Shown in pieces: positions 8,353 to 17,339 of a stretch of 64,000 nucleotides of DNA. How positions within the stretch are numbered: the first letter of the stretch is position 1; every line of letters begins with the position of its first letter. Under the pieces are notes generated by a model that did not search any database, had not been told where the DNA came from, and saw nothing but the letters and a program-made list of their open reading frames with translations. Origin of the DNA: TMED23 sp964566055 (GTDB taxonomy: Bacteria > Pseudomonadota > Alphaproteobacteria > Rhodospirillales > UBA2165). The DNA is taken from positions 1 through 64,000 of the forward strand of contig CAZMHI010000023.1 in assembly GCA_964566055.1 (NCBI GenBank), written 5' to 3'. The position numbers and the translations under genes were made by a program.

Positions 8353-10311
8353 ATGAGTTTAAATCTAAAAATCATCGCCTCGACTATCTGCCTGATAGTC
8401 ATTGCTACTCTGGCAATATTATTTTTTGTTGATGACGAAATCGAAGCTTCTTTTGAGGCCGAGCACAATCGCTGGACCCAAACACTGGTCGAATCCGTAG
8501 CGGAAGCAACTGTCAATCAAATGATGAGAAAGCAGGTTAGCAATGTAACGGATACGTTCCGAAGGCTAATCGAATCTAATTCTAATATCGCCTATCTCTT
8601 CATGACAGACATAGAGGGGAAGTTGTTCGCTCATACATTTGACGGCCCGATCCCTAAATTATTACTTAACCAAATTGATAATCCGATAGAAAATACAAAA
8701 TGGTCGATTCAGAATACGCTATTTCAGGGCGAGGAAATAACAGAATCCAGATTTCAACTTTTCAAAGATTTGGGTGCGAGAATTGTCATCGGCGTCAGAC
8801 GTGATGGATTGACATCTGCTGTTCGAAATACCAACCGGAATATACTACTCGTAAGTTTGGTTACTTTGATAATAGGAATCATCGGTGCGATCCTATTGGC
8901 TGGATCTATATCCAAACCCATCAGTAGTCTTGCATCCAGCATTGTTTCCTTCAGAAAAGGAGAGTTAACCGAGCTACCAACTTTCCAATATCTTGATAAT
9001 GAAACGAAGCAGTTGATGGTCAATTTCAGTGAAATGGTGAGTGAAAAGACCCGGCTGGAAAATCGAATGCGCCAGGACTATGAGCGATTGTCAGCGGCGC
9101 AAAATATCGGAAAAATTGGTGATTGGTCGATGGATATTCTGACCGGCAAGGTTGTTTGGTCAGATGAAACATTTCGGATATATGAGTTGGAGCCTCAGTC
9201 ATTCGAACCGTCGTTAGACTATTTTTTAGGCTTGATAGATCCCGAAGACAAGCCAGAGTTTACCAAAGCGAGGGAAGCACTGATTCATAGTCAAATACCC
9301 TATAAATTTGAAACCAAACTAAATCTTTCAGATACACATCAGAAATACATCCACTTGGCTGGAGAGCCCAAATTGAATTCGGATGGCGAATTAATTGGTT
9401 TATTTGGCACCATTCAGGACATAACCCAGCGGAAACTTACAGAATTGGAGCTCCAAAAATCGTATGAAGAACTCGAGGATCGTGTCGAAGAACGAACACA
9501 AGATTTAAAAAATGAAATATTGGAACGGAATAAAATTGAGGGCGATCTAAAAGAGGCTTTAGTTGAAACCAAAACAGCAAATCGGGTTAAATCTGAATTT
9601 CTAGCCAATATGAGTCATGAACTGCGGACACCACTCAACGCTATTATCGGCTTTTCCGATGCAATAATTATTGAGATGTTTGGCCCCATAGAAAACGAGA
9701 AATACAAAGAGTATGCAAATGATATACAGTTGTCAGGAATGCATTTGCTCAGCCTCATTAACGACATACTTGATGTATCAGCCATTGAAGCTGGAAAATT
9801 TCAACTCAAAGAAACCAACGTAAATTTACACGAGGCGGTAATGGCATCAATTCTGCTGATAAAAAGCCGAGCTGATCTTAACGGCGTTAAACTGGTAAAT
9901 TCTGTTGATAATAGAGCACCGTTCCTATTCGCCGACGAATTAAGAGTGAAACAAATTTTGGTAAATTTATTATCAAATGCGGTTAAATTTACGCCAAATG
10001 GCGGCACAGTTTCCATTAGCGCCAGTACCTCCAATGACGAATCTTTACAGATAGAAATCTCGGACACTGGCATTGGTATGAATGACGCTGATATTACCAA
10101 GGCATTGGAGAAATTTGGTCAGATCGAACGTGGTAATCTAATGAATACCCGCGAAGGGGCCGGGCTCGGTCTTCCACTTACCAAAGGATTGGTGGAATCC
10201 CACGGCGGCGCGCTTAATATTTCTAGTGAAATCAACTGCGGCACTACAGTCACTTTCAGCGTTCCAGGCGACCGCATACTCAAATCCGATATGCCCAATA
10301 TACAAAATTAA
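8353..10311 (+). CDS. Membrane sensor histidine kinase with PAS domain
   Basis: Histidine kinase of 652 residues. Order: transmembrane segment about 7-25, extracytoplasmic sensor about 26-160, second transmembrane segment about 162-185, HAMP-like region to about 235, PAS/PAC about 250-365, coiled coil (LEDRVEERTQDL), HisKA with phospho-acceptor His422 in NMSHELRTPLN, and HATPase with N box (NLLSNAVKF), DTGIGM and GAGLGL. It starts 22 nt after the periplasmic binding protein gene. There is no receiver domain and no response-regulator gene nearby, so the partner is encoded elsewhere. The catalytic half is very similar to the kinase at 25944-27878. Confidence 0.9.
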   Translation: MSLNLKIIASTICLIVIATLAILFFVDDEIEASFEAEHNRWTQTLVESVAEATVNQMMRKQVSNVTDTFRRLIESNSNIAYLFMTDIEGKLFAHTFDGPIPKLLLNQIDNPIENTKWSIQNTLFQGEEITESRFQLFKDLGARIVIGVRRDGLTSAVRNTNRNILLVSLVTLIIGIIGAILLAGSISKPISSLASSIVSFRKGELTELPTFQYLDNETKQLMVNFSEMVSEKTRLENRMRQDYERLSAAQNIGKIGDWSMDILTGKVVWSDETFRIYELEPQSFEPSLDYFLGLIDPEDKPEFTKAREALIHSQIPYKFETKLNLSDTHQKYIHLAGEPKLNSDGELIGLFGTIQDITQRKLTELELQKSYEELEDRVEERTQDLKNEILERNKIEGDLKEALVETKTANRVKSEFLANMSHELRTPLNAIIGFSDAIIIEMFGPIENEKYKEYANDIQLSGMHLLSLINDILDVSAIEAGKFQLKETNVNLHEAVMASILLIKSRADLNGVKLVNSVDNRAPFLFADELRVKQILVNLLSNAVKFTPNGGTVSISASTSNDESLQIEISDTGIGMNDADITKALEKFGQIERGNLMNTREGAGLGLPLTKGLVESHGGALNISSEINCGTTVTFSVPGDRILKSDMPNIQN

Positions 10312-10328
10312 TTCTGCGAGAAACGGGT

Positions 10329-11276
10329 CTACGCTTCCCCCAGCATTTCGGTTACCCTGTCCATATCGGGCAACGGAGCTTTGGGGCGGGAAGCTAAGGC
10401 TTCGCCAATGGCTCGTAAATGATCCGCCGAAGTACCACAACAGCCGCCAATTATATGGGCGCCGATATCGCGCACCAAACAGGCGTAATCTGCCATAACT
10501 TCCGGCGTGCCATCATAGGAAAACCCGTCTTCGCCGAGTTGAGGCTTGCCACAGTTTCCTTTGGCGATAATCAAGTCATCCTCGCCGACGACCTTTTTGA
10601 ACTCGAGAATGACATCAATCATCTGACGCGGATTAGCGCCGCAATTGGCACCGAAGGCGATGGGTTTGGGCTCAACTTCTTGCGCAGCCTTAAGTGCGGC
10701 TTCAGGCGTCGTGCCCATCATGGTCCGGCCTTTAGCGTCAAAAGACATGGTCGCGACGTAAGGCAAACCGGTTTTGGCCGCCCCCTTCATAGCCGCTGTC
10801 ATTTCATCGACTGAAGACATGGTTTCGACCCAAAGATAGTCGACACCTCCTTGGGCCAAGGCAGCAGCTTGAGCCGTATAGGCTTCCTCAGCTTCTTCCA
10901 CGGTAAGTTTGCCGAGAGGTTTGATCAATTGACCTGTCGGTCCCATCGAACCGCAGACCACAATCGGACGGTCTGCCTGGCTTGCAGAATGGCGGGCCAG
11001 CTTGGCGGCTGCTTCGTTATAAGCATCAGCTTGGTCGCCCAATTCGTGGCGGCCCAGAATAATCTCGGTACCGCCAAAGGAGTTGGTTAGAATCAAATCC
11101 GCACCGGCTTCAATAAAGTCATCATGAATTGAGCTGATGCGATCTGGATGATCGACATTCCAGCTTTCAGCGACCTCGCCGCGTTTCATACCAAGTGTCA
11201 TGAGGCCAGTACCCATGGCGCCATCGGCCAGCACATAGCCTTTGTCGTTAATAATTTGTTGGAAAGTATGGGGCAT
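10329..11276 (-). CDS. bmt: Betaine/S-methyl donor homocysteine S-methyltransferase
   Basis: Zn-dependent homocysteine methyltransferase of 315 residues, making methionine. The N-terminus YVLADGAMGTGLMTLG, the motif ILTNSFGG, GANCGANPRQM and the paired cysteines in IIGGCCGTSADHLRAI supply the homocysteine/zinc site. The length and fold agree with the single-domain Bmt/BHMT type rather than MetH, which carries cobalamin domains. The methyl donor (glycine betaine or dimethylglycine) is inferred from alphaproteobacterial homologues. It lies 25 nt or more downstream of hspQ on the same strand. Confidence 0.85.
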   Translation of the reverse strand: MPHTFQQIINDKGYVLADGAMGTGLMTLGMKRGEVAESWNVDHPDRISSIHDDFIEAGADLILTNSFGGTEIILGRHELGDQADAYNEAAAKLARHSASQADRPIVVCGSMGPTGQLIKPLGKLTVEEAEEAYTAQAAALAQGGVDYLWVETMSSVDEMTAAMKGAAKTGLPYVATMSFDAKGRTMMGTTPEAALKAAQEVEPKPIAFGANCGANPRQMIDVILEFKKVVGEDDLIIAKGNCGKPQLGEDGFSYDGTPEVMADYACLVRDIGAHIIGGCCGTSADHLRAIGEALASRPKAPLPDMDRVTEMLGEA

Positions 11277-11301
11277 ACCTTATTCCGTTATTTATAATCG
11301 G

Positions 11302-11625
11302 TTAGTTAGGTTTTTGATGCTTAAGCACATAGCGTCCGTTGCGAAATTCATCAAAAACTTCCATCACGTCGGGGTGGGCAACCGGTTCACCATTGTCGTC
11401 GATGAGTAAATTCTGCTCTGACACATAGGCGATATAAGTTGTTTCTTCATTTTCTGCAAAGAGATGATAATAAGGCTGATCTTTAGACGGGCGTGTCTCT
11501 TCTGGTATCGCTAGCCACCATTCCTCAGAATTATTGAACTCCGGATCGACATCAAAAATAACGCCCCGGAAGGGAAACAACCGGTGCTTTACCACTTGCC
11601 CAATATCAAACTTACCTTTTAACAC
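11302..11625 (-). CDS. hspQ: Heat-shock protein HspQ (hemimethylated DNA-binding protein)
   Basis: Small protein of the YccV/HspQ family, about 107 residues. The family block KFDIGQVVKHRLFPFRGVIF and the following ETRPSKDQPYYHL and YIAYVSEQNLL are unmistakable. In E. coli HspQ binds hemimethylated oriC DNA and acts as a Lon specificity factor. The start is placed at GTG 11625 because GAGGA lies at a proper distance and homologues have only a few residues before KF. The longer ATG start at 11655 has no visible ribosome binding site. Confidence 0.85.
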   Translation of the reverse strand: MLKGKFDIGQVVKHRLFPFRGVIFDVDPEFNNSEEWWLAIPEETRPSKDQPYYHLFAENEETTYIAYVSEQNLLIDDNGEPVAHPDVMEVFDEFRNGRYVLKHQKPN

Positions 11626-11694
11626 TCTTAATTCCTCAATTCTTAATTCGCCCATTATAGCCGAATGATGAACTCGATCACAGATTTTCCTATC

Positions 11695-13272
11695 TTAGAA
11701 TTTCAACGGCAGAGCACGGACAACATGATCCAACGATTTCACTTTTTCAGCAATTTCATCCGATATCGGCTGATCAGTCTCAATTAGCGATATCGCGTCC
11801 CCGCCTTCTTCATTGCGGCCAAGATTAAACGTCGCAATGTTAATATTATGTTCTCCCATTAAGGTACCAAAAGCACCGATTAAGCCGGGTTTATCCTCAT
11901 TAGTGATGAACAGCATATTGGGACCCAGTTCAGCATCAATCGGAATACCTTTGATCTCAACAATGCGTGGCTTTTCGCCGGCAAATAAAGTGCCTGAAAT
12001 TTGCCGCGTCTGAGTTTCAGTTGTCACCGTTAGAGTGATCAATGTCTGAAACTCATCCAAGGTTTCACAGGTAACTTCCGAAACGCCAATGTTTCGTTCT
12101 TTGGCGATGGTCGGTGCTGAAACCATGTTGACCGATTCAAGCAACGGTGACAGCAGGCCTTTGAGCACCACTGCTGTTAGCGGCTTGGTATTCAATTCAG
12201 ATGCCTGACCGCAATACTCTATTTGGACATTCTTGATCGCCGTTTCGGTCACCTGCCCGGCAAAGCTGCCAAGCTGTTCAGCGAGCTTGAGATAAGGCGC
12301 CAGTTTCGGCGCATCCTCGGCACTGACCGACGGCATATTAATCGCGTTGACAACCGTGCCATCGAGAAGATAGTCGGACAATTGCTCAGCGACTTGGATG
12401 GCGACATTGACTTGCGCCTCATCGGTCGAAGCTCCCAAGTGAGGTGTCGCAATAACCTGCTCCATGCCAAACAAAACATTTTCTTTGGCCGGCTCCTCTT
12501 CAAAGACATCCATAGCCGCACCAGCAACTTTACCGCTTTCAATCGCTGCTTTAAGATCGGCTTCAACCACCAAGCCACCCCGGGCGCAATTGATGATGCG
12601 CACACCATCCTTCATCTTTGCAAACGCTTCCGCGTTAACGATATTGCGCGTCGCATCGGTCAAAGGCGTGTGCAGGCTGATAAAGTCGGCCCGCGGGAAT
12701 AAATCATCCAGCTCAACTTTCTCTACACCGAGGTCAGCTGCCCGCTCTTCGGAAAGATAGGGGTCATAGGCAATGACCTTCATCTTGAGTCCAAGAGCCC
12801 GCTCGGCGACGATGGCGCCAATATTACCGCAACCGATAATGCCCAGCGTTTTGGCTGTCAGCTCGACCCCCATAAATCGGGATTTCTCCCATTTACCGGC
12901 ATGAGTCGAGACACTGGCTTCAGGAATGTCCCGGGCCAGTGAAAACATCATCGCGATGGCATGCTCTGCCGTCGTAATCGAGTTACCAAACGGCGTATTC
13001 ATCACCACGATGCCCTTAGCCGAGGCGGCATTAATATCAATATTATCGACGCCGATCCCGGCCCGGCCAATCACTTTCATGTTGGTCGCAGCATCTAAGA
13101 TTTCCGCATTTGGTTTTGACGATGAACGTACGGCCAAGCCGTCATACTGGCCAATGCAGGCTTTTAATTCTTCGGGATCCATCCCGGTGATAACATCAAC
13201 GTCGATACCGCGCTCTTTGAAAATTTCTTCAGCACGTGGGCTCATTTTGTCGGATATGAGAACTTTTGGCAT
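11695..13272 (-). CDS. serA: D-3-phosphoglycerate dehydrogenase
   Basis: First enzyme of serine synthesis, oxidising 3-phosphoglycerate to 3-phosphohydroxypyruvate with NAD. 525 residues, the long form. N-terminal catalytic and Rossmann parts hold LGIIGCGNIGAIVAERA (NAD binding) and the catalytic Arg/Glu/His blocks (NCARGGLV, ATPHLGAST). They are followed by the intervening ASB domain and a C-terminal ACT domain (NEDKPGLIGAFGTLMGEHNIN), which usually senses serine. It lies 43 nt downstream of serC and shares its promoter. Confidence 0.95.
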   Translation of the reverse strand: MPKVLISDKMSPRAEEIFKERGIDVDVITGMDPEELKACIGQYDGLAVRSSSKPNAEILDAATNMKVIGRAGIGVDNIDINAASAKGIVVMNTPFGNSITTAEHAIAMMFSLARDIPEASVSTHAGKWEKSRFMGVELTAKTLGIIGCGNIGAIVAERALGLKMKVIAYDPYLSEERAADLGVEKVELDDLFPRADFISLHTPLTDATRNIVNAEAFAKMKDGVRIINCARGGLVVEADLKAAIESGKVAGAAMDVFEEEPAKENVLFGMEQVIATPHLGASTDEAQVNVAIQVAEQLSDYLLDGTVVNAINMPSVSAEDAPKLAPYLKLAEQLGSFAGQVTETAIKNVQIEYCGQASELNTKPLTAVVLKGLLSPLLESVNMVSAPTIAKERNIGVSEVTCETLDEFQTLITLTVTTETQTRQISGTLFAGEKPRIVEIKGIPIDAELGPNMLFITNEDKPGLIGAFGTLMGEHNINIATFNLGRNEEGGDAISLIETDQPISDEIAEKVKSLDHVVRALPLKF

Positions 13273-13315
13273 AAGTCCGTTCCTAACTTTCTATCTATTT
13301 GTAAATTTGAAAAAA

Positions 13316-14482
13316 CTAAGCGTATTCAGATGCGACTTCGGCCAAGGCCCAGTCGATCCACGGCGTCAAGGTTTCGAGATCTGTTGTCTCGACCGTAGCG
13401 CCCGCCCAAATACGCAAACCTGATGGTGCATCGCGGTAAGCATCGATATCATAAGCAATACCTTCTGCATCGAGCACAGCACCAACCCGCTTAGCGGCAG
13501 CAGCCTGATCATCTTCGCTCAAGGCTTGGAACCATTCGGCGGTGATCACCAGACAAACCGAGGTGCAAGACCGCGTTTCCGGTAATTCAGCCAAAAAAGC
13601 CACATTAGGAGTACTCTCTACCCATCGCGCCAACTCTGCGAGATTACCTTCCGAGCGCTGGATCAAGGATTTAAGGCCCCCGATGCTGTCGGCCCAATTG
13701 AGGCCATCCAAGGCATCTTCAACGCAGAGCATTGAAGGCGTGTTGATGGTAGCACCCTTAAAGACCCCTTCGCTTAACTTACCACCGGAAGTGAGGCGGA
13801 AAATTTTCGGCAGCGGCCAAGGCGGCGTATAGCTTTCCAGGCGCTCTACGGCGCGCGGGCTCAAAATCAACATGCCGTGCTGCGCCTCACCGCCCATCAC
13901 TTTCTGCCAGGAATAGGTCGTTACATCGAGCTTGTCCCAGGCGAGATCCATAGCAAAGACTGCAGAGGTCGCGTCACAAAAGGTCAGCCCTTCCCGGTCA
14001 TCCGGTATCCAGTCGCCATTCGGCACCCGCACGCCGGACGTTGTGCCGTTCCAGGTGAACACCACATCTCGGGAAAAATCGACTTCACTGAGGTCGGGCA
14101 GTTGACCATAGCCGGCTTTCAATTCCCTCACATCGTCAAGCTTAAGCTGATTGGTGACATCACCAACCCAGCCCTTGCCGAAGCTTTCCCATTGCAGCAT
14201 ATCGACGCCACGGGCTCCGAGCATTGACCACAGCGCCATTTCAACCGCGCCGGTGTCGGAGGCAGCAACGATACCAATACGATAATCTTCGGGGATGCCG
14301 AGGATATCGCGGGTCATATCTAGGACTTCCTGAATTCTGGCTTTGCCGGGTTTGGAGCGATGTGAACGTCCAACCAAGGCGTCATTGAGGACCGCTGGCG
14401 ACCAGCCAGGACGTTTAGCACAGGGTCCGGAAGAAAAATTGGGATTCGCCGGACGGATGTCCGGTTTCGTTAAGTTTGTCAT
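13316..14482 (-). CDS. serC: Phosphoserine aminotransferase
   Basis: PLP enzyme of 388 residues making O-phosphoserine, second step of serine synthesis. The N-terminal RPANPNFSSGPCAKRPGW is the signature of the alphaproteobacterial/archaeal-type SerC. The PLP lysine is in TYSWQKVMGGEAQHG. It is the first gene of a serC-serA operon, with a clear sigma70-like promoter and a two-hairpin leader upstream. ATG 14482 follows AGGAG, part of which is adjacent to the second hairpin. Confidence 0.95.
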   Translation of the reverse strand: MTNLTKPDIRPANPNFSSGPCAKRPGWSPAVLNDALVGRSHRSKPGKARIQEVLDMTRDILGIPEDYRIGIVAASDTGAVEMALWSMLGARGVDMLQWESFGKGWVGDVTNQLKLDDVRELKAGYGQLPDLSEVDFSRDVVFTWNGTTSGVRVPNGDWIPDDREGLTFCDATSAVFAMDLAWDKLDVTTYSWQKVMGGEAQHGMLILSPRAVERLESYTPPWPLPKIFRLTSGGKLSEGVFKGATINTPSMLCVEDALDGLNWADSIGGLKSLIQRSEGNLAELARWVESTPNVAFLAELPETRSCTSVCLVITAEWFQALSEDDQAAAAKRVGAVLDAEGIAYDIDAYRDAPSGLRIWAGATVETTDLETLTPWIDWALAEVASEYA

Positions 14483-14538
14483 CTGTTTTACTCCTATCCT
14501 TACAGATAGGTCGCAATCCGTTGGGGGATTGTGGCCCG
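14483..14538 (-). promoter_or_regulatory. Structured 5' leader of serC with two adjacent hairpins
   Basis: Reading toward serC, the leader has hairpin 1 CAATCC-CCCAAC-GGATTG (14531-14514) and, three bases later, hairpin 2 CCTATC-TGTAAG-GATAGG (14510-14493). The Shine-Dalgarno AGGAG overlaps the 3' arm of hairpin 2, so its folding could limit translation. A conserved serC RNA motif has been described upstream of serC-serA operons in other Alphaproteobacteria. Whether this leader belongs to it needs a covariance search. Confidence 0.45.
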
Positions 14539-14544
14539 CCGCCG

Positions 14545-14573
14545 CTTATATAGAGGTCGGGTGTCGCCGTCAA
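14545..14573 (-). promoter_or_regulatory. Promoter of serC-serA
   Basis: On the minus strand TTGACG (14573-14568) and TATAAG (14550-14545) are separated by 17 bp, a good sigma70-type pair about 65 nt before the serC start. The region 14601-14739 beyond it shows no gene. Confidence 0.55.
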
Positions 14574-14739
14574 TTGAAAGATTACCGGATTGCTTCCAAA
14601 TGACCTCAAGGCAAATCATGAGTCTCCTCTCATTTAATTAATATCAGTTATTATTCTTATATTAGTTGCCTCTAATACCCATAATTTTTTTGTCATTAAA
14701 TCTTGAAAAGACTTCACGCCTCCCAATATGTCAAAGAGT

Positions 14740-14767
14740 GAAATATTCTGAAATATTTAGAAATATT
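14740..14767. repeat. Three GAAATATT direct repeats at 10-bp period upstream of chemoreceptor gene
   Basis: GAAATATT begins at 14740, 14750 and 14760, each followed by a two-base spacer. The period is exactly one helical turn, so the copies lie on one DNA face. They end 55 bp before the chemoreceptor start at 14823, in an otherwise AT-rich gene-free stretch (14601-14822). They could be an iterated regulator site; the protein is unknown. Confidence 0.5.
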
Positions 14768-14822
14768 CCAGAAACATCTCCAAAAGCACTGAATTTTAGG
14801 AACTAAGTAAAGGAACAGGAAT

Positions 14823-17180
14823 ATGAATTTAAGAATCAAAGGAAAATTGATCGTTGGTTTTGCTATTGTGGTCCTCGTTTTGGCAGCGGCCGTAAGTTCA
14901 ACTATTTGGAAAGTAACAGAAATTGCGGGTATTTCTGACCGTATTGTCGATCTCAGAACGCCGACATCAGCTGCCAGCCAGAAAATGTTGAACAACATCA
15001 ATGCTTCTTTGGCTACTTTGCGCGGCTATATGCTGACCGGCGCCCCCTCATTTAAGGAGGGACGGGCTGCCGTATGGGCCGATATTGATCAAACCACTGC
15101 CGATATGGACAAATTATCGCAAAATTGGACCAACCCAAAAAATGTTGAAAAATGGAATGGCTTTAAAAGCATTCTTGGTGAATTTAGAGCGGCACAAGCC
15201 AAAGTTGAAGGCATCGCTAAGTCCATCGATGAGCAACCTGCTACCAAGATTTTAGTCACGCAAGCTGCACCCCAGGCTCAGATTATGGTGAGCGAGATCA
15301 CCAACATTATTAATGCCGAACAAAAAATGCCGGCAACTGAAGAGCGTAAGAAGATATTTGCAATGATGGCTGATGTTCGCGGCACTACTGCCCGTGGATT
15401 AGCTAATATCAGAGCCTTTCTGCTGACCGGCGATAAAATATTCCAAGATCGTTTCGACGTCATGTGGAAAAAGAATGGTATCCGTTTTGGCCAGTTAAAA
15501 GCCAATCGCCATTTGCTAAATCCAACGCAGGCAAAATCCTTTACCAATTTTGATAACGCCCGGACGGCATTTCTACCCTATCCGGATCAAATGTTCAGTA
15601 TTCGCGGCTCCAAAAAGTGGAATATGGCAAACTTTACCCTAGTCACCGAAGCTGCGCCTCGGGCGGGAAAACTGTTAAACATCCTGCTGGGCCCGATTGG
15701 TAAGGACGGTAAACGCGCCGGTGGCATGGTTGATAATCAGAAAAGACTGTTGAATGTCGATGCCGCAAGCAGTGCATCGTCGATAGCTGATTTGAAGTTG
15801 ATGCAATGGATTTTGCTCGCAGTTGGCATGTTGATCGCGGTTGTTACCGTATTTTTAACTGGCCGGGCCATTGCAAATCCGATCCAGGATATGACCGCAA
15901 CCATGGGAGATCTGGCCGATGGAAATAATGAAGTCGATATCCCTGGATTGAGCAATTCTGACGAAATCGGTGAAATGGCAGCAGCTGTTCAGGTGTTCAA
16001 GGAAAACGCCATCGAAACCAAACGTCTGGAAAAAGAGGCCGAAGAACAACGGGCTCTGCAAGCCAAACGTGACGAAGAAGAGCGTGCCGCCGAGGCGAAA
16101 CGTGAACAGGAAGAGCGTGACCGTGAGCAAGCCGAGAAAGACGCCGAAGCCGAACGTCAGCGTCAGGAAGCTGAACGCGAACGTCAAGAGGCAGAAGCCG
16201 AAACCCAACGTCAACGCGAAGCTCAGGAAGCTGAGGACCGTCAGAAACAGCAAGCTGAAGAAGAACGTCGCCAAATGATGTTGGAATTGGCGGATAGCTT
16301 CCAGATGAGTGTCGGTGGTATTGTCGAAGGTGTATCTTCGGCTGCAACGGAAATGCAGGCTACTTCGGAACAGCTATCTGGTAACGCCGAAAAAACAACC
16401 GAAGAGTCAGCATCTGTGGCGGCAGCGGCTGAGCAAGCTTCAGCCAATGTTCAGACCGTGGCAGCTGCTGCCGAGGAACTCTCCAAATCGATCAATGAGA
16501 TTTCCGGTCAAGTCACCCAGTCCTCCACGATTGCTTCTAAGGCTGTCGACGAAGCCAACAAAACCAATGACCAGGTCAAAGGTCTGGCCGAAGCCGCAGC
16601 CAAGATTGGTGAAGTTGTTGAATTGATCAATGATATTGCCAGTCAGACCAATCTACTCGCCCTCAATGCCACAATTGAGGCGGCCAGAGCTGGTGAAGCC
16701 GGCAAAGGCTTTGCGGTTGTGGCCTCCGAAGTGGGTAATTTGGCCAATCAAACGGCCAAAGCCACCGAAGAAATTGGCGCTCAGATTAACGGCATCCAAC
16801 TGGCAACCAATCAGTCCGTTGATGCCATCCAAGGTATTTCCGGGATTATAGGTGAGATCAATGAGATTGCTACGGGCATCGCTTCGGCAGTTGAGGAACA
16901 AGGTGCGGCAACGCAGGAAATTGCCCGCAATGTTGAGCAGGCAGCAGTCGGCACCCAGGATGTCACCTCGAATATCTCGGGGGTACGTCAGGTGGCCGAA
17001 GAAACCGGCAGTGGTGCTAATCAAGTGAAATCCGCGTCTACTGAATTGTCGACCCAATCCGAGCAATTGCGAGCTGAGGTCGATAAATTCTTAGACACCA
17101 TCCGCAGTGATGGGTCGGATGCCGGTGATCCGATTAATGATGAAGATATTGTCGGCGGGGAGGAAGCGGCAGTGGCATAA
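14823..17180 (+). CDS. Methyl-accepting chemotaxis protein
   Basis: Transmembrane chemoreceptor of 785 residues. Transmembrane segment 1 is at about 9-28, a helical periplasmic sensor spans about 30-320, transmembrane segment 2 about 325-345, HAMP to about 400. Then comes an unusually long, Glu/Arg/Gln/Ala-rich charged stretch of some 90 residues (about 400-490). The signalling domain has the conserved hairpin tip (NLLALNATIEAARAGEAGKG). It ends GGEEAAVA without the NWETF-type CheR tether. No che genes are adjacent. A strong terminator follows. Ligand unknown. Confidence 0.9.
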   Translation: MNLRIKGKLIVGFAIVVLVLAAAVSSTIWKVTEIAGISDRIVDLRTPTSAASQKMLNNINASLATLRGYMLTGAPSFKEGRAAVWADIDQTTADMDKLSQNWTNPKNVEKWNGFKSILGEFRAAQAKVEGIAKSIDEQPATKILVTQAAPQAQIMVSEITNIINAEQKMPATEERKKIFAMMADVRGTTARGLANIRAFLLTGDKIFQDRFDVMWKKNGIRFGQLKANRHLLNPTQAKSFTNFDNARTAFLPYPDQMFSIRGSKKWNMANFTLVTEAAPRAGKLLNILLGPIGKDGKRAGGMVDNQKRLLNVDAASSASSIADLKLMQWILLAVGMLIAVVTVFLTGRAIANPIQDMTATMGDLADGNNEVDIPGLSNSDEIGEMAAAVQVFKENAIETKRLEKEAEEQRALQAKRDEEERAAEAKREQEERDREQAEKDAEAERQRQEAERERQEAEAETQRQREAQEAEDRQKQQAEEERRQMMLELADSFQMSVGGIVEGVSSAATEMQATSEQLSGNAEKTTEESASVAAAAEQASANVQTVAAAAEELSKSINEISGQVTQSSTIASKAVDEANKTNDQVKGLAEAAAKIGEVVELINDIASQTNLLALNATIEAARAGEAGKGFAVVASEVGNLANQTAKATEEIGAQINGIQLATNQSVDAIQGISGIIGEINEIATGIASAVEEQGAATQEIARNVEQAAVGTQDVTSNISGVRQVAEETGSGANQVKSASTELSTQSEQLRAEVDKFLDTIRSDGSDAGDPINDEDIVGGEEAAVA

Positions 17181-17211
17181 ATACCGCTATTACTTTTCAA
17201 TGTCTGAAACT

Positions 17212-17239
17212 GGCGGGAAGCAATTCCCGCCTTTTTTTT
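17212..17239 (+). terminator. Rho-independent terminator after chemoreceptor gene
   Basis: GGCGGGAA-GCAA-TTCCCGCC forms an 8-bp perfect stem, directly followed by eight T. It begins 32 nt after the chemoreceptor stop codon. Confidence 0.9.
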
Positions 17240-17339
17240 GAACGGTTCGAATTCAATGCAAGTTTAAAAAAATGCATTTTAATTGAAAACGGGGAATCGG
17301 TAAGTAGAATCACTATTAGGGCATAGGATCGGTGTAAAG

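Noticed and set aside
15855..16274. Long antisense frames opposite the chemoreceptor (also 15997-16347, 16241-16447)
   Set aside because: They arise from the repetitive Glu/Arg/Gln codons of the charged helix; no starts or family features.
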